5,403 nucleotides of DNA from assembly GCA_003669575.1 (NCBI GenBank), contig QWOR01000320.1, positions 1 through 5,403 on the forward strand, given 5' to 3'. The notes beneath the pieces were generated by a model that had not been told where the DNA came from, did not search any database, and saw only the letters and a program-made list of their open reading frames with translations. Below are positions 1-5,403 of this stretch, one piece after another. Source of the stretch: Planctomycetota bacterium (GTDB taxonomy: Bacteria; Planctomycetota; Planctomycetia; Planctomycetales; Planctomycetaceae). Position 1 is the stretch's first letter, and the number at the start of each line of letters is the position of its first letter. A program made the position numbers and the translations under genes.

Positions 1-911
1 GCCAACTGGCAGACGTTGTCCTCGGCGTTGATGACATCACTGGCTACGAAGGCGATGGCAACCAGCACTTCGGCTGTACCACCGGCCGCGTCGCCAACCG
101 CATTGCTAAGGGCAAGTTCACCGTCGATGGCAAAGAGTACACGCTGGCTATCAACAACGGGCCGAACTCGCTACACGGCGGAATCAATCGCGCTCTCGGC
201 CAGGTCGTCTGGGCTGCGGAACCCTTTGAGAACGAAAAGGGACCGGGCGTGATCTTCCGCTACACCAGCCCGGAAGGCGAAGAAGGATTCCCAGGCAAAC
301 TCGATTGCACGGTGATCTACCAGCTGACGCACGAGAACGAAGTCCGCATCGACTATGTCGCCACGACTGACAAGGCGACCCCGGTGAACCTCACCAACCA
401 TAGCTATTTCAACCTCAGTGGAGCGGGTAGCCCCACGATCTTGAATCATGTGCTGACGCTGAACGCCGACAATTACACGCCCACCGACGACACTGGAATT
501 CCCACCGGACAGATTGCCACGGTCGAGGGAACGCCCCTCGACTTCCGCAAGGCCACGGTCATCGGTGAGCGGATTGCTCAACTCGAATCGACGCCCACGA
601 TTGGCTATGACCACAATTATGCACTCAACGGAAAGGCCGGCGAGCTGCGGGAAATTGCCAAGGTTCACGACCCCATCTCGGGCCGCGTCATGACCGTGCT
701 GACCACCGAGCCCGGCGTTCAACTCTACACTGGCAACTACCTCAAGTCCCAGACGGGCAAGAGCGGCAAGGTGTACCCGCAACGCAGCGCCTTGTGCCTG
801 GAAACCCAGCACTATCCCGACTCAGTCAATCACCCGGAGTTCCCCACGACAATCCTGAAGCCGGGCGAAAAGTATACGCAAACCTGCGTGTACGCATTTC
901 ACGCGGAGTAG
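1..911 (+). CDS. galM: Aldose 1-epimerase (galactose mutarotase), 3' part of gene
   Basis: Interconverts the alpha and beta anomers of aldoses such as galactose and glucose, feeding hexose catabolism. The gene is cut by the left edge: the frame is open from base 3 and gives 302 residues ending at TAG 909-911. Family members usually have about 340-380 residues, so the N-terminus is missing, and with it any signal peptide. Seen in sequence: the GRVANRI motif, then LHGG with a His at codon 174-176, NLTNHSYFNL with the presumed catalytic His at 399-401, GYDHNY with the substrate-binding Asp at 609-611, GVQLYTGNYL, and LETQHYPDS with the presumed catalytic base Glu at 801-803. All key residues known from the family are present, so the enzyme looks active. 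The first in-frame GTG inside the window (249) is internal, because the conserved motifs begin well upstream of it. No sugar-pathway neighbour is visible. The identification is secure; substrate specificity is not determined. Confidence 0.95.
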   Translation, partial: QLADVVLGVDDITGYEGDGNQHFGCTTGRVANRIAKGKFTVDGKEYTLAINNGPNSLHGGINRALGQVVWAAEPFENEKGPGVIFRYTSPEGEEGFPGKLDCTVIYQLTHENEVRIDYVATTDKATPVNLTNHSYFNLSGAGSPTILNHVLTLNADNYTPTDDTGIPTGQIATVEGTPLDFRKATVIGERIAQLESTPTIGYDHNYALNGKAGELREIAKVHDPISGRVMTVLTTEPGVQLYTGNYLKSQTGKSGKVYPQRSALCLETQHYPDSVNHPEFPTTILKPGEKYTQTCVYAFHAE

Positions 912-928
912 TCACAGCCTCGCTGTGA
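912..928 (+). other. Perfect hairpin directly after the galM stop
   Basis: TCACAGC (912-918) and GCTGTGA (922-928) are exact reverse complements separated by a 3-base loop, CTC. The stem begins on the base after the TAG stop codon. There is no T-tract after it, so it is not a classical intrinsic terminator. It could protect the mRNA 3' end or belong to a compound termination region with the next hairpin. Confidence 0.5.
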
Positions 929-958
929 ACTGGCCGCGTCTCTGATGACACTCATACG

Positions 959-992
959 CAGCCCCCTGTCACTGACCGGGGGCTGTTCATTT
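959..992 (+). terminator. Probable intrinsic terminator of galM
   Basis: CAGCCCCC (959-966) pairs perfectly with GGGGGCTG (978-985), an 8-bp GC-rich stem. Inside the 11-base loop, GTC (968-970) can pair with GAC (974-976) across a single T/C mismatch, lengthening the helix. The 3' side is followed by TTCATTT (986-992), a broken T-rich run. This is the best terminator candidate in the window, placed 47 bases after the galM stop and 66 bases before the next start. The T-run is imperfect, so efficiency is uncertain. Confidence 0.6.
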
Positions 993-1010
993 GGGGAGGT
1001 TCTCCTCCCC
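993..1010 (+). other. Perfect GGGGAGG/CCTCCCC hairpin
   Basis: GGGGAGG (993-999) and CCTCCCC (1004-1010) form a perfect 7-bp stem with a TTCT loop. The left arm resembles a Shine-Dalgarno sequence and the right arm contains the anti-Shine-Dalgarno core CCTCC, but no start codon lies at a usable distance behind the left arm, so it is not an obvious ribosome binding site. It may be part of a compound terminator or of the leader of the downstream gene. Confidence 0.45.
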
Positions 1011-1015
1011 TCACC

Positions 1016-1031
1016 AACGCCTCCGGGCGTT
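1016..1031 (+). other. Leader hairpin with cUCCGg (UNCG-type) tetraloop
   Basis: AACGCC (1016-1021) pairs perfectly with GGCGTT (1026-1031) around the loop TCCG. In RNA this is a cUCCGg loop, a member of the unusually stable UNCG tetraloop class. The hairpin ends 19 bases before the ATG of the pseudouridine synthase gene, just upstream of the weak purine run AAGAAG (1039-1044) that would serve as ribosome binding site. If transcribed with that gene it would sit at the edge of the ribosome landing zone. Confidence 0.45.
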
Positions 1032-1050
1032 CGCACTCAAGAAGTAAATC

Positions 1051-2436
1051 ATGGCTGCTCGCGAAGAAGAATTTGATAGCGTTCCGACCGCTCCTCGGCT
1101 GATCCGACTGCAAAGGTATCTGGCCAGCTGTGGATTGGGTTCACGACGGGCCTGTGAAGAATTCATCACGATGGGCCGCGTCACGGTCGATGGCGAGATC
1201 ATCACCGAACAGGGCAAGCAGATTAATCCGCAGGTCAACAAGATCGCTCTCGACGGCCAGAAGCTGAAGATGGAGCGGAAACGGTACTACGTCTTCAATA
1301 AGCCGCCCGGCGTCCTCTGTACCAACAAGGACCCGCAGGGACGCACACGTGTGATTGACTTCTTCCCCAAGGAAGGGCCGCGAGTCTTCTCGGTCGGTCG
1401 GCTCGACGAAGACAGCGAAGGATTGCTGATCGTGACCAACGACGGCGACCTCGCTCAGAAGCTGGCCCATCCGAGCTACCGGATCTTCCGCACCTACCAC
1501 GTTCTGGTCGCGGGACACCCTGAACAGGAAACCCTGTCCGAGCTTCGCAAGGGAATCTACTTCGAAGAGGGTCGCTTCCGCGTCGAGGGGGTCAAGTCGC
1601 TGAAACGGCAGGGTGAAAGCACCTGGTGTGAAGTCATCCTCGCTGAAGGGCATAATCGCGAAGTACGCCGCCTCTTTTCTCGAGTCGGCCACAAGGTCAT
1701 GAAGCTGCAGCGGGTGGCTTTCGGGCCGATCTTCCTCGGCAAAATGGCACGGGGCGAGATTCGCGAGATTCGCCGCGACGAGCTCGAACGCCTGTTCGGC
1801 ATGCTGGAGCGGAACGAGACGACACGCGAGGAAGACCGTGAACGCCGTCCTCGCCCAGCCGCCCGCCCCAAGACAGGTCAACGCCGGATGAATGATGGAG
1901 ACCTGCTGAACAAGTCGAGCCGCAAAGCACCGCCCGAACGCAATGCCGCCCCCAAGCGAACCGGCCAGGGGCCCGAGCGCCGTGACCGTTCCGAATCACC
2001 TGTTCGCGCCCGGAGACCTGAATCACGCGCTCCTCGCGAACCACGCGGGTTGGGCGTCGAAGATGTCTCCGACGAGCAGATGATGGGCCTGGTTGAGCGT
2101 CCTGCCGGACGATCAGCGGAACGAGCTCGCCCCGCAGCTGGCCCCAAGAAGTTCGCCTCCAGCGGTGACCGCTCAACACGTCGTCCCGAAGGGGAACGCT
2201 CAGCCGGAGCTCGTCCCAAGGGAGCTCTGGGAACCAAACGTTCTGCCGAGCCCGGCCGTGGTGAACGCCGTCCCGATCAGCGCACAGCTCTCAAATCTGG
2301 CAAACCAGCTCCATTCAAGAAGTCTGCGGGTAAGCCCAAAAGGCCAAGCCGTGGTGACCAGCCGAATGAGAGTTTCGGTCGTCGCAGTCCCGGCCAGCCC
2401 AAACGCCCCGGCAAGAATCCGCCACGAGGCAAATAA
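1051..2436 (+). CDS. rluB: RsuA/RluB-family 23S rRNA pseudouridine synthase with long basic tail
   Basis: Converts a specific uridine in rRNA to pseudouridine; the closest family type is RluB, which in E. coli modifies U2605 of 23S rRNA. The protein has 461 residues. An S4 RNA-binding domain occupies about residues 16-63 (IRLQRYLASCGLGSRRACEE). The catalytic domain runs from about 78 to 250: NKPPGVLCTNKDPQGR, then GRLDEDSEGLL with the catalytic Asp at 119, and the EGHNREVRRLF motif at 199-209. Residues from about 255 to 461 are a low-complexity tail rich in Arg, Pro, Lys, Gly and Ser, presumably disordered and RNA-binding; E. coli RluB also has a basic tail, but a much shorter one. A 13-base direct repeat in the tail (GTGAACGCCGTCC at 1838 and 2261) encodes ERRP twice. 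The ATG at 1051 fits the family N-terminus and has a weak AAGAAG six bases upstream. Assignment to RluB rather than RluE/F or RsuA rests on the LCT-DPxGR motif; the exact target is inferred. Confidence 0.93.
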   Translation: MAAREEEFDSVPTAPRLIRLQRYLASCGLGSRRACEEFITMGRVTVDGEIITEQGKQINPQVNKIALDGQKLKMERKRYYVFNKPPGVLCTNKDPQGRTRVIDFFPKEGPRVFSVGRLDEDSEGLLIVTNDGDLAQKLAHPSYRIFRTYHVLVAGHPEQETLSELRKGIYFEEGRFRVEGVKSLKRQGESTWCEVILAEGHNREVRRLFSRVGHKVMKLQRVAFGPIFLGKMARGEIREIRRDELERLFGMLERNETTREEDRERRPRPAARPKTGQRRMNDGDLLNKSSRKAPPERNAAPKRTGQGPERRDRSESPVRARRPESRAPREPRGLGVEDVSDEQMMGLVERPAGRSAERARPAAGPKKFASSGDRSTRRPEGERSAGARPKGALGTKRSAEPGRGERRPDQRTALKSGKPAPFKKSAGKPKRPSRGDQPNESFGRRSPGQPKRPGKNPPRGK

Positions 2437-2508
2437 GCAGTCTGGTCGAGTGAGGGTATCTGCTCAGACTCCTCACGAGTCAGTCTCGTCAACACGATGT
2501 CCGGGAAT

Positions 2509-2513
2509 GGGAG
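2509..2513 (+). promoter_or_regulatory. Ribosome binding site that sets the DUF6807 start
   Basis: GGGAG lies 7 bases before the ATG at 2521, a normal Shine-Dalgarno spacing. The in-frame upstream ATG at 2497 has no such element before it. Starting at 2521 also places the signal peptide exactly at the N-terminus. Confidence 0.6.
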
Positions 2514-2520
2514 CGAGCCC

Positions 2521-3468
2521 ATGCGATACGGATTTGGATTGTTCGTCATTCTGGCTGTCAGTGTGACAGCCCGGGCCGACGACAAGGCGATTGAACTCCA
2601 ATCCACCGACTCGACGGTCGTCATGCGAGTGAACGCAGTGGAGACGCTGCGTTATGTCTATCGCGATCCCGAAGTGTCACGCCCCTACTTCGCCCCCGTG
2701 CGCACAACATCGGGGCTGCAGGTCTCCCGCAACCACCCCCCGCAAGAGGGCCAGGACAAAACGGATCACCTCGGCCTGCACACGGGAATCTGGCTGTCAT
2801 TCGGTGACATCAGCGGCAATGACTACTGGCGATTGAAGGCCCGCACTGAGCACGTGCGATTCATCGCTCCGCCCACTGTGAAGAACCGTATCGGCAGCTG
2901 GTCGATACTCAATCGTTATCTCTCCAAGGACGGCCAGTCGACGGTCTGCGAGGAAACGGCCCGCTATTCCGTCGAGCTGTTTCCACACGGCTACCTGCTT
3001 CGTATGACCAGCAAGTTTCAGACGGAGAAAAACGAAGCTGTCTTCGGCGATCAGGAAGAAATGGGACTGGGGATTCGCGTCAACACGCTTATCTCCGTCG
3101 AGAAGGATCTCGGCGGTCGACTCCTCGACAGCGAGGGCAGACGCAATGGCGCAGGAATCTGGGGGAAGACCTCGGACTGGTGCGACTACTCCGGGCCACT
3201 CGATGGGAAATGGGCTGGCACTTCACTCTTCAGCTCACCCACTAACTTCCGCCCCAGCTGGAATCACGCGCGCGATTATGGTTTTCTGGCGGTCAACCCG
3301 TTCGGGCGTGCGGCATTCACTAAAGGTGAGCCGAGCCGCATTGTTGTCCGCCCTGGTGAACCCCTGACCTTGGACTTTGGAGTCTACGTCCACGAGTCAG
3401 CCAAGGAAGAGGACTGCGACCTGCCAAAGGTTTATCAGCAGTACATCATCACCGCATCAAAGCCATAG
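2521..3468 (+). CDS. Secreted DUF6807 ('PmoA family') protein
   Basis: A 315-residue exported protein of the family called DUF6807, often annotated 'methane oxygenase PmoA'. Its biochemical function is unknown to me, and it is not a subunit of membrane-bound methane monooxygenase. A signal peptide is clear: Met-Arg, a hydrophobic core (GFGLFVILAVSV, 4-15), then Ala-Arg-Ala at 17-19 followed by Asp-Asp, a typical signal peptidase I site. Family-like motifs are RPYFAP (54-59), DHLGLHTGIW (82-91, with His 83 and 87), FGDISGNDYW just after it, and WNHARDYGFLAVNPFG (247-262). A Trp/Asp/Cys-rich segment, IWGKTSDWCDYSG, lies at about 213-225. There are no other membrane segments. The family is abundant in planctomycetes, often beside sugar or sulfatase genes; here the neighbours are not informative. 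The GGGAG site and signal peptide argue for the ATG at 2521; a start at 2497 would add eight residues. The 84-base gap before it shows only weak inverted repeats (for example GACTC 2467-2471 with GAGTC 2477-2481). Confidence 0.85.
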   Translation: MRYGFGLFVILAVSVTARADDKAIELQSTDSTVVMRVNAVETLRYVYRDPEVSRPYFAPVRTTSGLQVSRNHPPQEGQDKTDHLGLHTGIWLSFGDISGNDYWRLKARTEHVRFIAPPTVKNRIGSWSILNRYLSKDGQSTVCEETARYSVELFPHGYLLRMTSKFQTEKNEAVFGDQEEMGLGIRVNTLISVEKDLGGRLLDSEGRRNGAGIWGKTSDWCDYSGPLDGKWAGTSLFSSPTNFRPSWNHARDYGFLAVNPFGRAAFTKGEPSRIVVRPGEPLTLDFGVYVHESAKEEDCDLPKVYQQYIITASKP

Positions 3469-3609
3469 CGCCGCAGATAAGCAAAAATCCAATAGCCCAA
3501 AGCGTGAGTGATCATGAACGGGCTGCAATTCTCAACGAACCCTCGCAGGCAGTTGGAGCCATAGCGAGAGATACGGTGCCAATCGACGAACACCACCCGT
3601 CCCCGGGGT
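3469..3609. other. Convergent intergenic gap, no gene seen
   Basis: This 141-base stretch separates the ends of two genes that face each other. Termination must happen here or inside the flanking genes, but no strong terminator stands out. The best candidate acts on the minus strand: GGGCT (3520-3524) can pair with AGCCC (3494-3498) across a 21-base loop, and the complement of the A-run at 3483-3487 then supplies five Ts. A weaker pair is CTCGC (3542-3546) with GCGAG (3564-3568). CCCCGGGG (3601-3608) is a loopless palindrome just before the gcvH stop. None is convincing. Confidence 0.3.
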
Positions 3610-4065
3610 TCACCCCTCGTTGATCTGCCCCTTGATGACTCGCTGGGTTTCTTCCCACTTCGAATCGAGCAGCTTCACATACTCCTCGGGACTCAGCAGC
3701 TTGGCATTGGTTTCGAAACTATAAAGCCAGCCGCCGCCATACCCGTCAGTATTGATGGCCGATGGGTCGTCGAGAACCACGGGGTTAAAGTCGAGCACCT
3801 TGCCCTCGGCCGGTGGAAAGAGAGTCGAAACAGCTTTCGCACTCTCGATCTCTCCAATCTCCTGCTTCTTGCGAACGGCGGTGTATGGTTCGATAGACCA
3901 GTCAAGAAAGTAAACGTCCTGCAGCATGCGCACGGCATAGGACGTAAAGCCGACACGAAACCCGCCCGGACCAGTCTGCAACCAGAGATGATGGTCGGAG
4001 TACCAGCGATCCGTGGGTACGCGGGCTTCGTAATTGCCCATCATGAAAACAAGTGGTTCAGACAT
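3610..4065 (-). CDS. gcvH: Glycine cleavage system H protein-like lipoyl carrier, divergent
   Basis: H protein carries the aminomethyl group on a lipoyl-lysine between the P, T and L proteins of glycine cleavage. The 151-residue product has the lipoyl-domain signature: EIESAKAVS with the presumed lipoylated Lys at 77 (codon 3837-3835), followed by PPAEGKVLDFN and the C-terminal GYGGGWLYSFE block typical of H proteins. Before it stands VGFTSYAVRMLQDVYFLDW, equivalent to the usual GITDYAQ...GDIVFVELP region but clearly divergent. The N-terminus (FMMGNYEARVPTDRWYSDHHLW) is also unlike the common YTKEHEW form and somewhat longer. The start is taken at ATG 4065, with AAGGGA upstream; a GTG at 4095 abuts a hairpin and leaves no room for a ribosome binding site. 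No gcvT, gcvP or lipoate gene is visible. It is downstream of tyrS on the same strand. The fold and lipoylation site are well supported; participation in glycine cleavage itself is inferred. Confidence 0.88.
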   Translation of the reverse strand: MSEPLVFMMGNYEARVPTDRWYSDHHLWLQTGPGGFRVGFTSYAVRMLQDVYFLDWSIEPYTAVRKKQEIGEIESAKAVSTLFPPAEGKVLDFNPVVLDDPSAINTDGYGGGWLYSFETNAKLLSPEEYVKLLDSKWEETQRVIKGQINEG

Positions 4066-4077
4066 CAGCCAAGTACA

Positions 4078-4083
4078 TCCCTT
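4078..4083 (-). promoter_or_regulatory. Candidate ribosome binding site for gcvH
   Basis: On the minus strand AAGGGA lies 12 bases upstream of the ATG at 4065. The match to the Shine-Dalgarno consensus is fair but the spacing is on the long side. Neither the GTG at 4095 nor the ATG at 4044 has a better element. Confidence 0.35.
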
Positions 4084-4095
4084 AGACACCAGCAC

Positions 4096-4113
4096 GTATC
4101 GGCACCGCGATAC
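4096..4113 (-). other. Perfect 6-bp hairpin in the tyrS-gcvH gap
   Basis: GTATCG (4096-4101) and CGATAC (4108-4113) are exact reverse complements with a 6-base loop. In the minus-strand transcript the hairpin ends 30 bases before the gcvH ATG. No T-run follows, so it is unlikely to terminate transcription. In the same gap GGCTCG (4138-4143) and CGAGCC (4176-4181) could also pair, but across a 32-base loop. With no clear terminator, read-through from tyrS into gcvH is plausible. Confidence 0.35.
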
Positions 4114-4192
4114 CAGAGCATGGATGTTACGCCACCCGGCTCGCCCCGTCGATGAAGAGGGAATCTGTGAACGAACGAGCCAGACTAGACCG

Positions 4193-5403
4193 CTACTGGA
4201 CCTTCACGCGGCAGAACTTTTTCTTGCCCACCCAGACCATCAAGCCGTCGGTGATCGCAATCTGCTGATCGTGCTTTTCGATCTTGGTCCGGGCTTCTGT
4301 AAGTGCTGCGGATCCTTGATCAATCTGCCGGCGGGCATCAGACGTTGAAGGACAGAGACCCAGTTGCTTCAACAGAATCGCTGCAGGAATCTGCCCATCA
4401 GTCAGACTCGCAGCGGACAGAACCACTTCAGGAATATCCGTCGGCAAGGCCCCCTCGCTGATCTCACGCTGCCAGCGGTTCGCCGCTTCCACGCCCATCT
4501 CGGCGGAGTGGTACTCCCCGATGATGAGCTTGGCCAGTGCGATCTTGGCTTCCTTGGGATGACCAGCCAGCAGCTGATCGACCTCAGCCAATGGCATATT
4601 CGTCAGCAACTCGAAGTACATCCGCAGGCACGCATCCGGCACCTGCATGAACTTCTTCATCATGTCGTACGGCGACTCGGCGATGCCGATGTAATTACCG
4701 AGACTCTTGCCCATCCGTCGCACGCCATCGAGCCCCACCAGAATCGGTGACATGACGCCAATCTGCTGCGAGAGCCCCTGATCCCGCTGCAGGTCACGGG
4801 CCAGCATGAAGCTGTAGAGCTGCTCGGTCCCACCCAGTTCGATGTCGGACTTGATCTTCACGGAGTCCCAAGCCTGCATGATCGGGTACAGGCACTCATG
4901 CAGATAGATCGGGGTCTCGGTCGCGAACCGCTTGGAGAAGTCATCACGGGTCAGCATCTGGGCGACGGTAACCTTGCTCGTCAACTCAAGGATGTCCGAG
5001 AAGGACATCTTGCCGAACCAGTCGCCATTCCGATGGACCTCTGCATTCGACAGATCAATGACTTTGCCGACCTGTTCCAGGTAAGTCTGGGCATTGGCCT
5101 CGACCTTCTCTGCTGTCAGGCGGGAACGGGCCTGGTCGCGTCCGCTGGGATCGCCGACCAGTGCCGTGTAGTTCCCGATGATGATGACGGCCTGATGCCC
5201 CAGCTCCTGGAACTGCCGCAACTTTCGCATCGGCACAGTATGGCCCAGGTGCAGGTCAATCCCGGTCGGGTCGATGCCATATTTAATCCGCAGCGGGGTG
5301 CCGGTCTCGCGGCTCTTCTTGAGCATCCCGGCAAGTTCGACCTCCGGGACGATCTTTTCGACACCACGACGGATGATGGCCAACTGTTCTTCGACGGGTA
5401 GAA
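4193..5403 (-). CDS. tyrS: Tyrosyl-tRNA synthetase, N-terminus beyond window
   Basis: Charges tRNA-Tyr with tyrosine in the cytoplasm (class I synthetase). The visible product has about 403 residues. Numbered from the TTG at 5383, the motifs are YGIDPT and HLGH (45-48, the HIGH signature), GDPSGR (78-82), YPIMQAWD (166-173, with the Tyr/Gln/Asp tyrosine-recognition pattern), GGTEQ (184-188), and RMGKS (223-227, the KMSKS loop). Residues from about 328 to the end form the C-terminal S4-like tRNA-binding domain (PSTSDARRQIDQG). GGTEQ and the spacing suggest the second bacterial TyrRS type (TyrZ-like). The TTG at 5383 is not the true start: the frame stays open to the right edge and reads LPVEEQ just before it, which matches the usual TyrRS N-terminus. 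Only a few residues are probably missing. The KMSKS loop is altered (Lys to Arg, first Ser to Gly), but the second Lys is kept. Identification is secure. Confidence 0.96.
   Translation of the reverse strand, partial: LPVEEQLAIIRRGVEKIVPEVELAGMLKKSRETGTPLRIKYGIDPTGIDLHLGHTVPMRKLRQFQELGHQAVIIIGNYTALVGDPSGRDQARSRLTAEKVEANAQTYLEQVGKVIDLSNAEVHRNGDWFGKMSFSDILELTSKVTVAQMLTRDDFSKRFATETPIYLHECLYPIMQAWDSVKIKSDIELGGTEQLYSFMLARDLQRDQGLSQQIGVMSPILVGLDGVRRMGKSLGNYIGIAESPYDMMKKFMQVPDACLRMYFELLTNMPLAEVDQLLAGHPKEAKIALAKLIIGEYHSAEMGVEAANRWQREISEGALPTDIPEVVLSAASLTDGQIPAAILLKQLGLCPSTSDARRQIDQGSAALTEARTKIEKHDQQIAITDGLMVWVGKKKFCRVKVQ

Noticed and set aside
171..812. A 213-codon open frame antisense to galM
   Set aside because: It mirrors a strongly conserved epimerase gene; long antisense frames are common in GC-rich coding DNA.
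1016..1034. Leader hairpin as a mimic of the 23S rRNA substrate of RluB
   Set aside because: The likeness is limited to AACG and GTTCG at the two ends, recalled from memory, and any hairpin starting with AACG must end in CGTT. It is too weak to claim.
1141..1881. A 246-codon open frame antisense to rluB
   Set aside because: The opposite strand encodes well-conserved S4 and catalytic motifs throughout, and the antisense product shows no recognisable domain.
2093..2566. A 157-codon open frame on the + strand overlapping the rluB tail in another frame
   Set aside because: It lies almost wholly in the GC-rich, low-complexity tail-coding region, starts with TTG, has no ribosome binding site and resembles no family. 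It is a composition shadow.
2521..3468. Methane oxidation gene (PmoA)
   Set aside because: The family label is historical. The protein is soluble and secreted, with none of the membrane helices of particulate methane monooxygenase, and no pmoB or pmoC is nearby.
3601..3608. CCCCGGGG palindrome near the gcvH stop as an operator or terminator
   Set aside because: An 8-base loopless palindrome is easily expected by chance in GC-rich DNA and cannot form a hairpin by itself.
4066..4192. Glycine riboswitch upstream of gcvH
   Set aside because: The gap contains only a 6-bp hairpin and a long-loop pairing. I could not see the conserved tandem aptamer core or a downstream expression platform.
4898..5401. 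A 167-codon open frame antisense to tyrS
   Set aside because: It overlaps the conserved HLGH and active-site region of tyrS and has no family features.

Overview
This window holds five protein genes and no RNA genes, insertion sequences, CRISPR arrays or long repeats that I can support. The base composition is moderately GC-rich. The gene set points to a planctomycete: a secreted DUF6807 ('PmoA family') protein, an RluB-type pseudouridine synthase with a very long basic tail, a divergent single glycine cleavage H protein, and a bacterial tyrosyl-tRNA synthetase with an RMGKS loop. The phylum call is an inference from family content and protein style; it was not checked against a database.

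Layout, left to right: (1) the 3' part of an aldose 1-epimerase gene (+ strand, cut by the left edge, ends at 911); (2) a 139-base gap packed with four consecutive perfect hairpins, one of which looks like a terminator; (3) an RsuA/RluB-family 23S rRNA pseudouridine synthase (1051-2436, +), about 255 residues of conventional enzyme plus about 205 residues of Arg/Pro/Lys-rich tail; (4) a short gap, then a secreted DUF6807 protein (2521-3468, +); (5) a 141-base convergent gap; (6) on the minus strand, a GcvH-like lipoyl carrier (4065-3610), preceded by a tyrosyl-tRNA synthetase gene (stop at 4193) whose start lies beyond the right edge.

The genes do not form an obvious single pathway. Two serve translation (rRNA modification and tRNA charging), one is sugar metabolism, one is a C1/glycine carrier, and one is an exported protein of unknown function. 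tyrS and the gcvH-like gene are co-directional, 127 bases apart, and may share a transcript. The epimerase and pseudouridine synthase are probably separated by a terminator. I found no convincing undescribed system. The items most worth a second look are the four-hairpin intergenic region, the disordered tail of the pseudouridine synthase, the DUF6807 protein, and the atypical GcvH.
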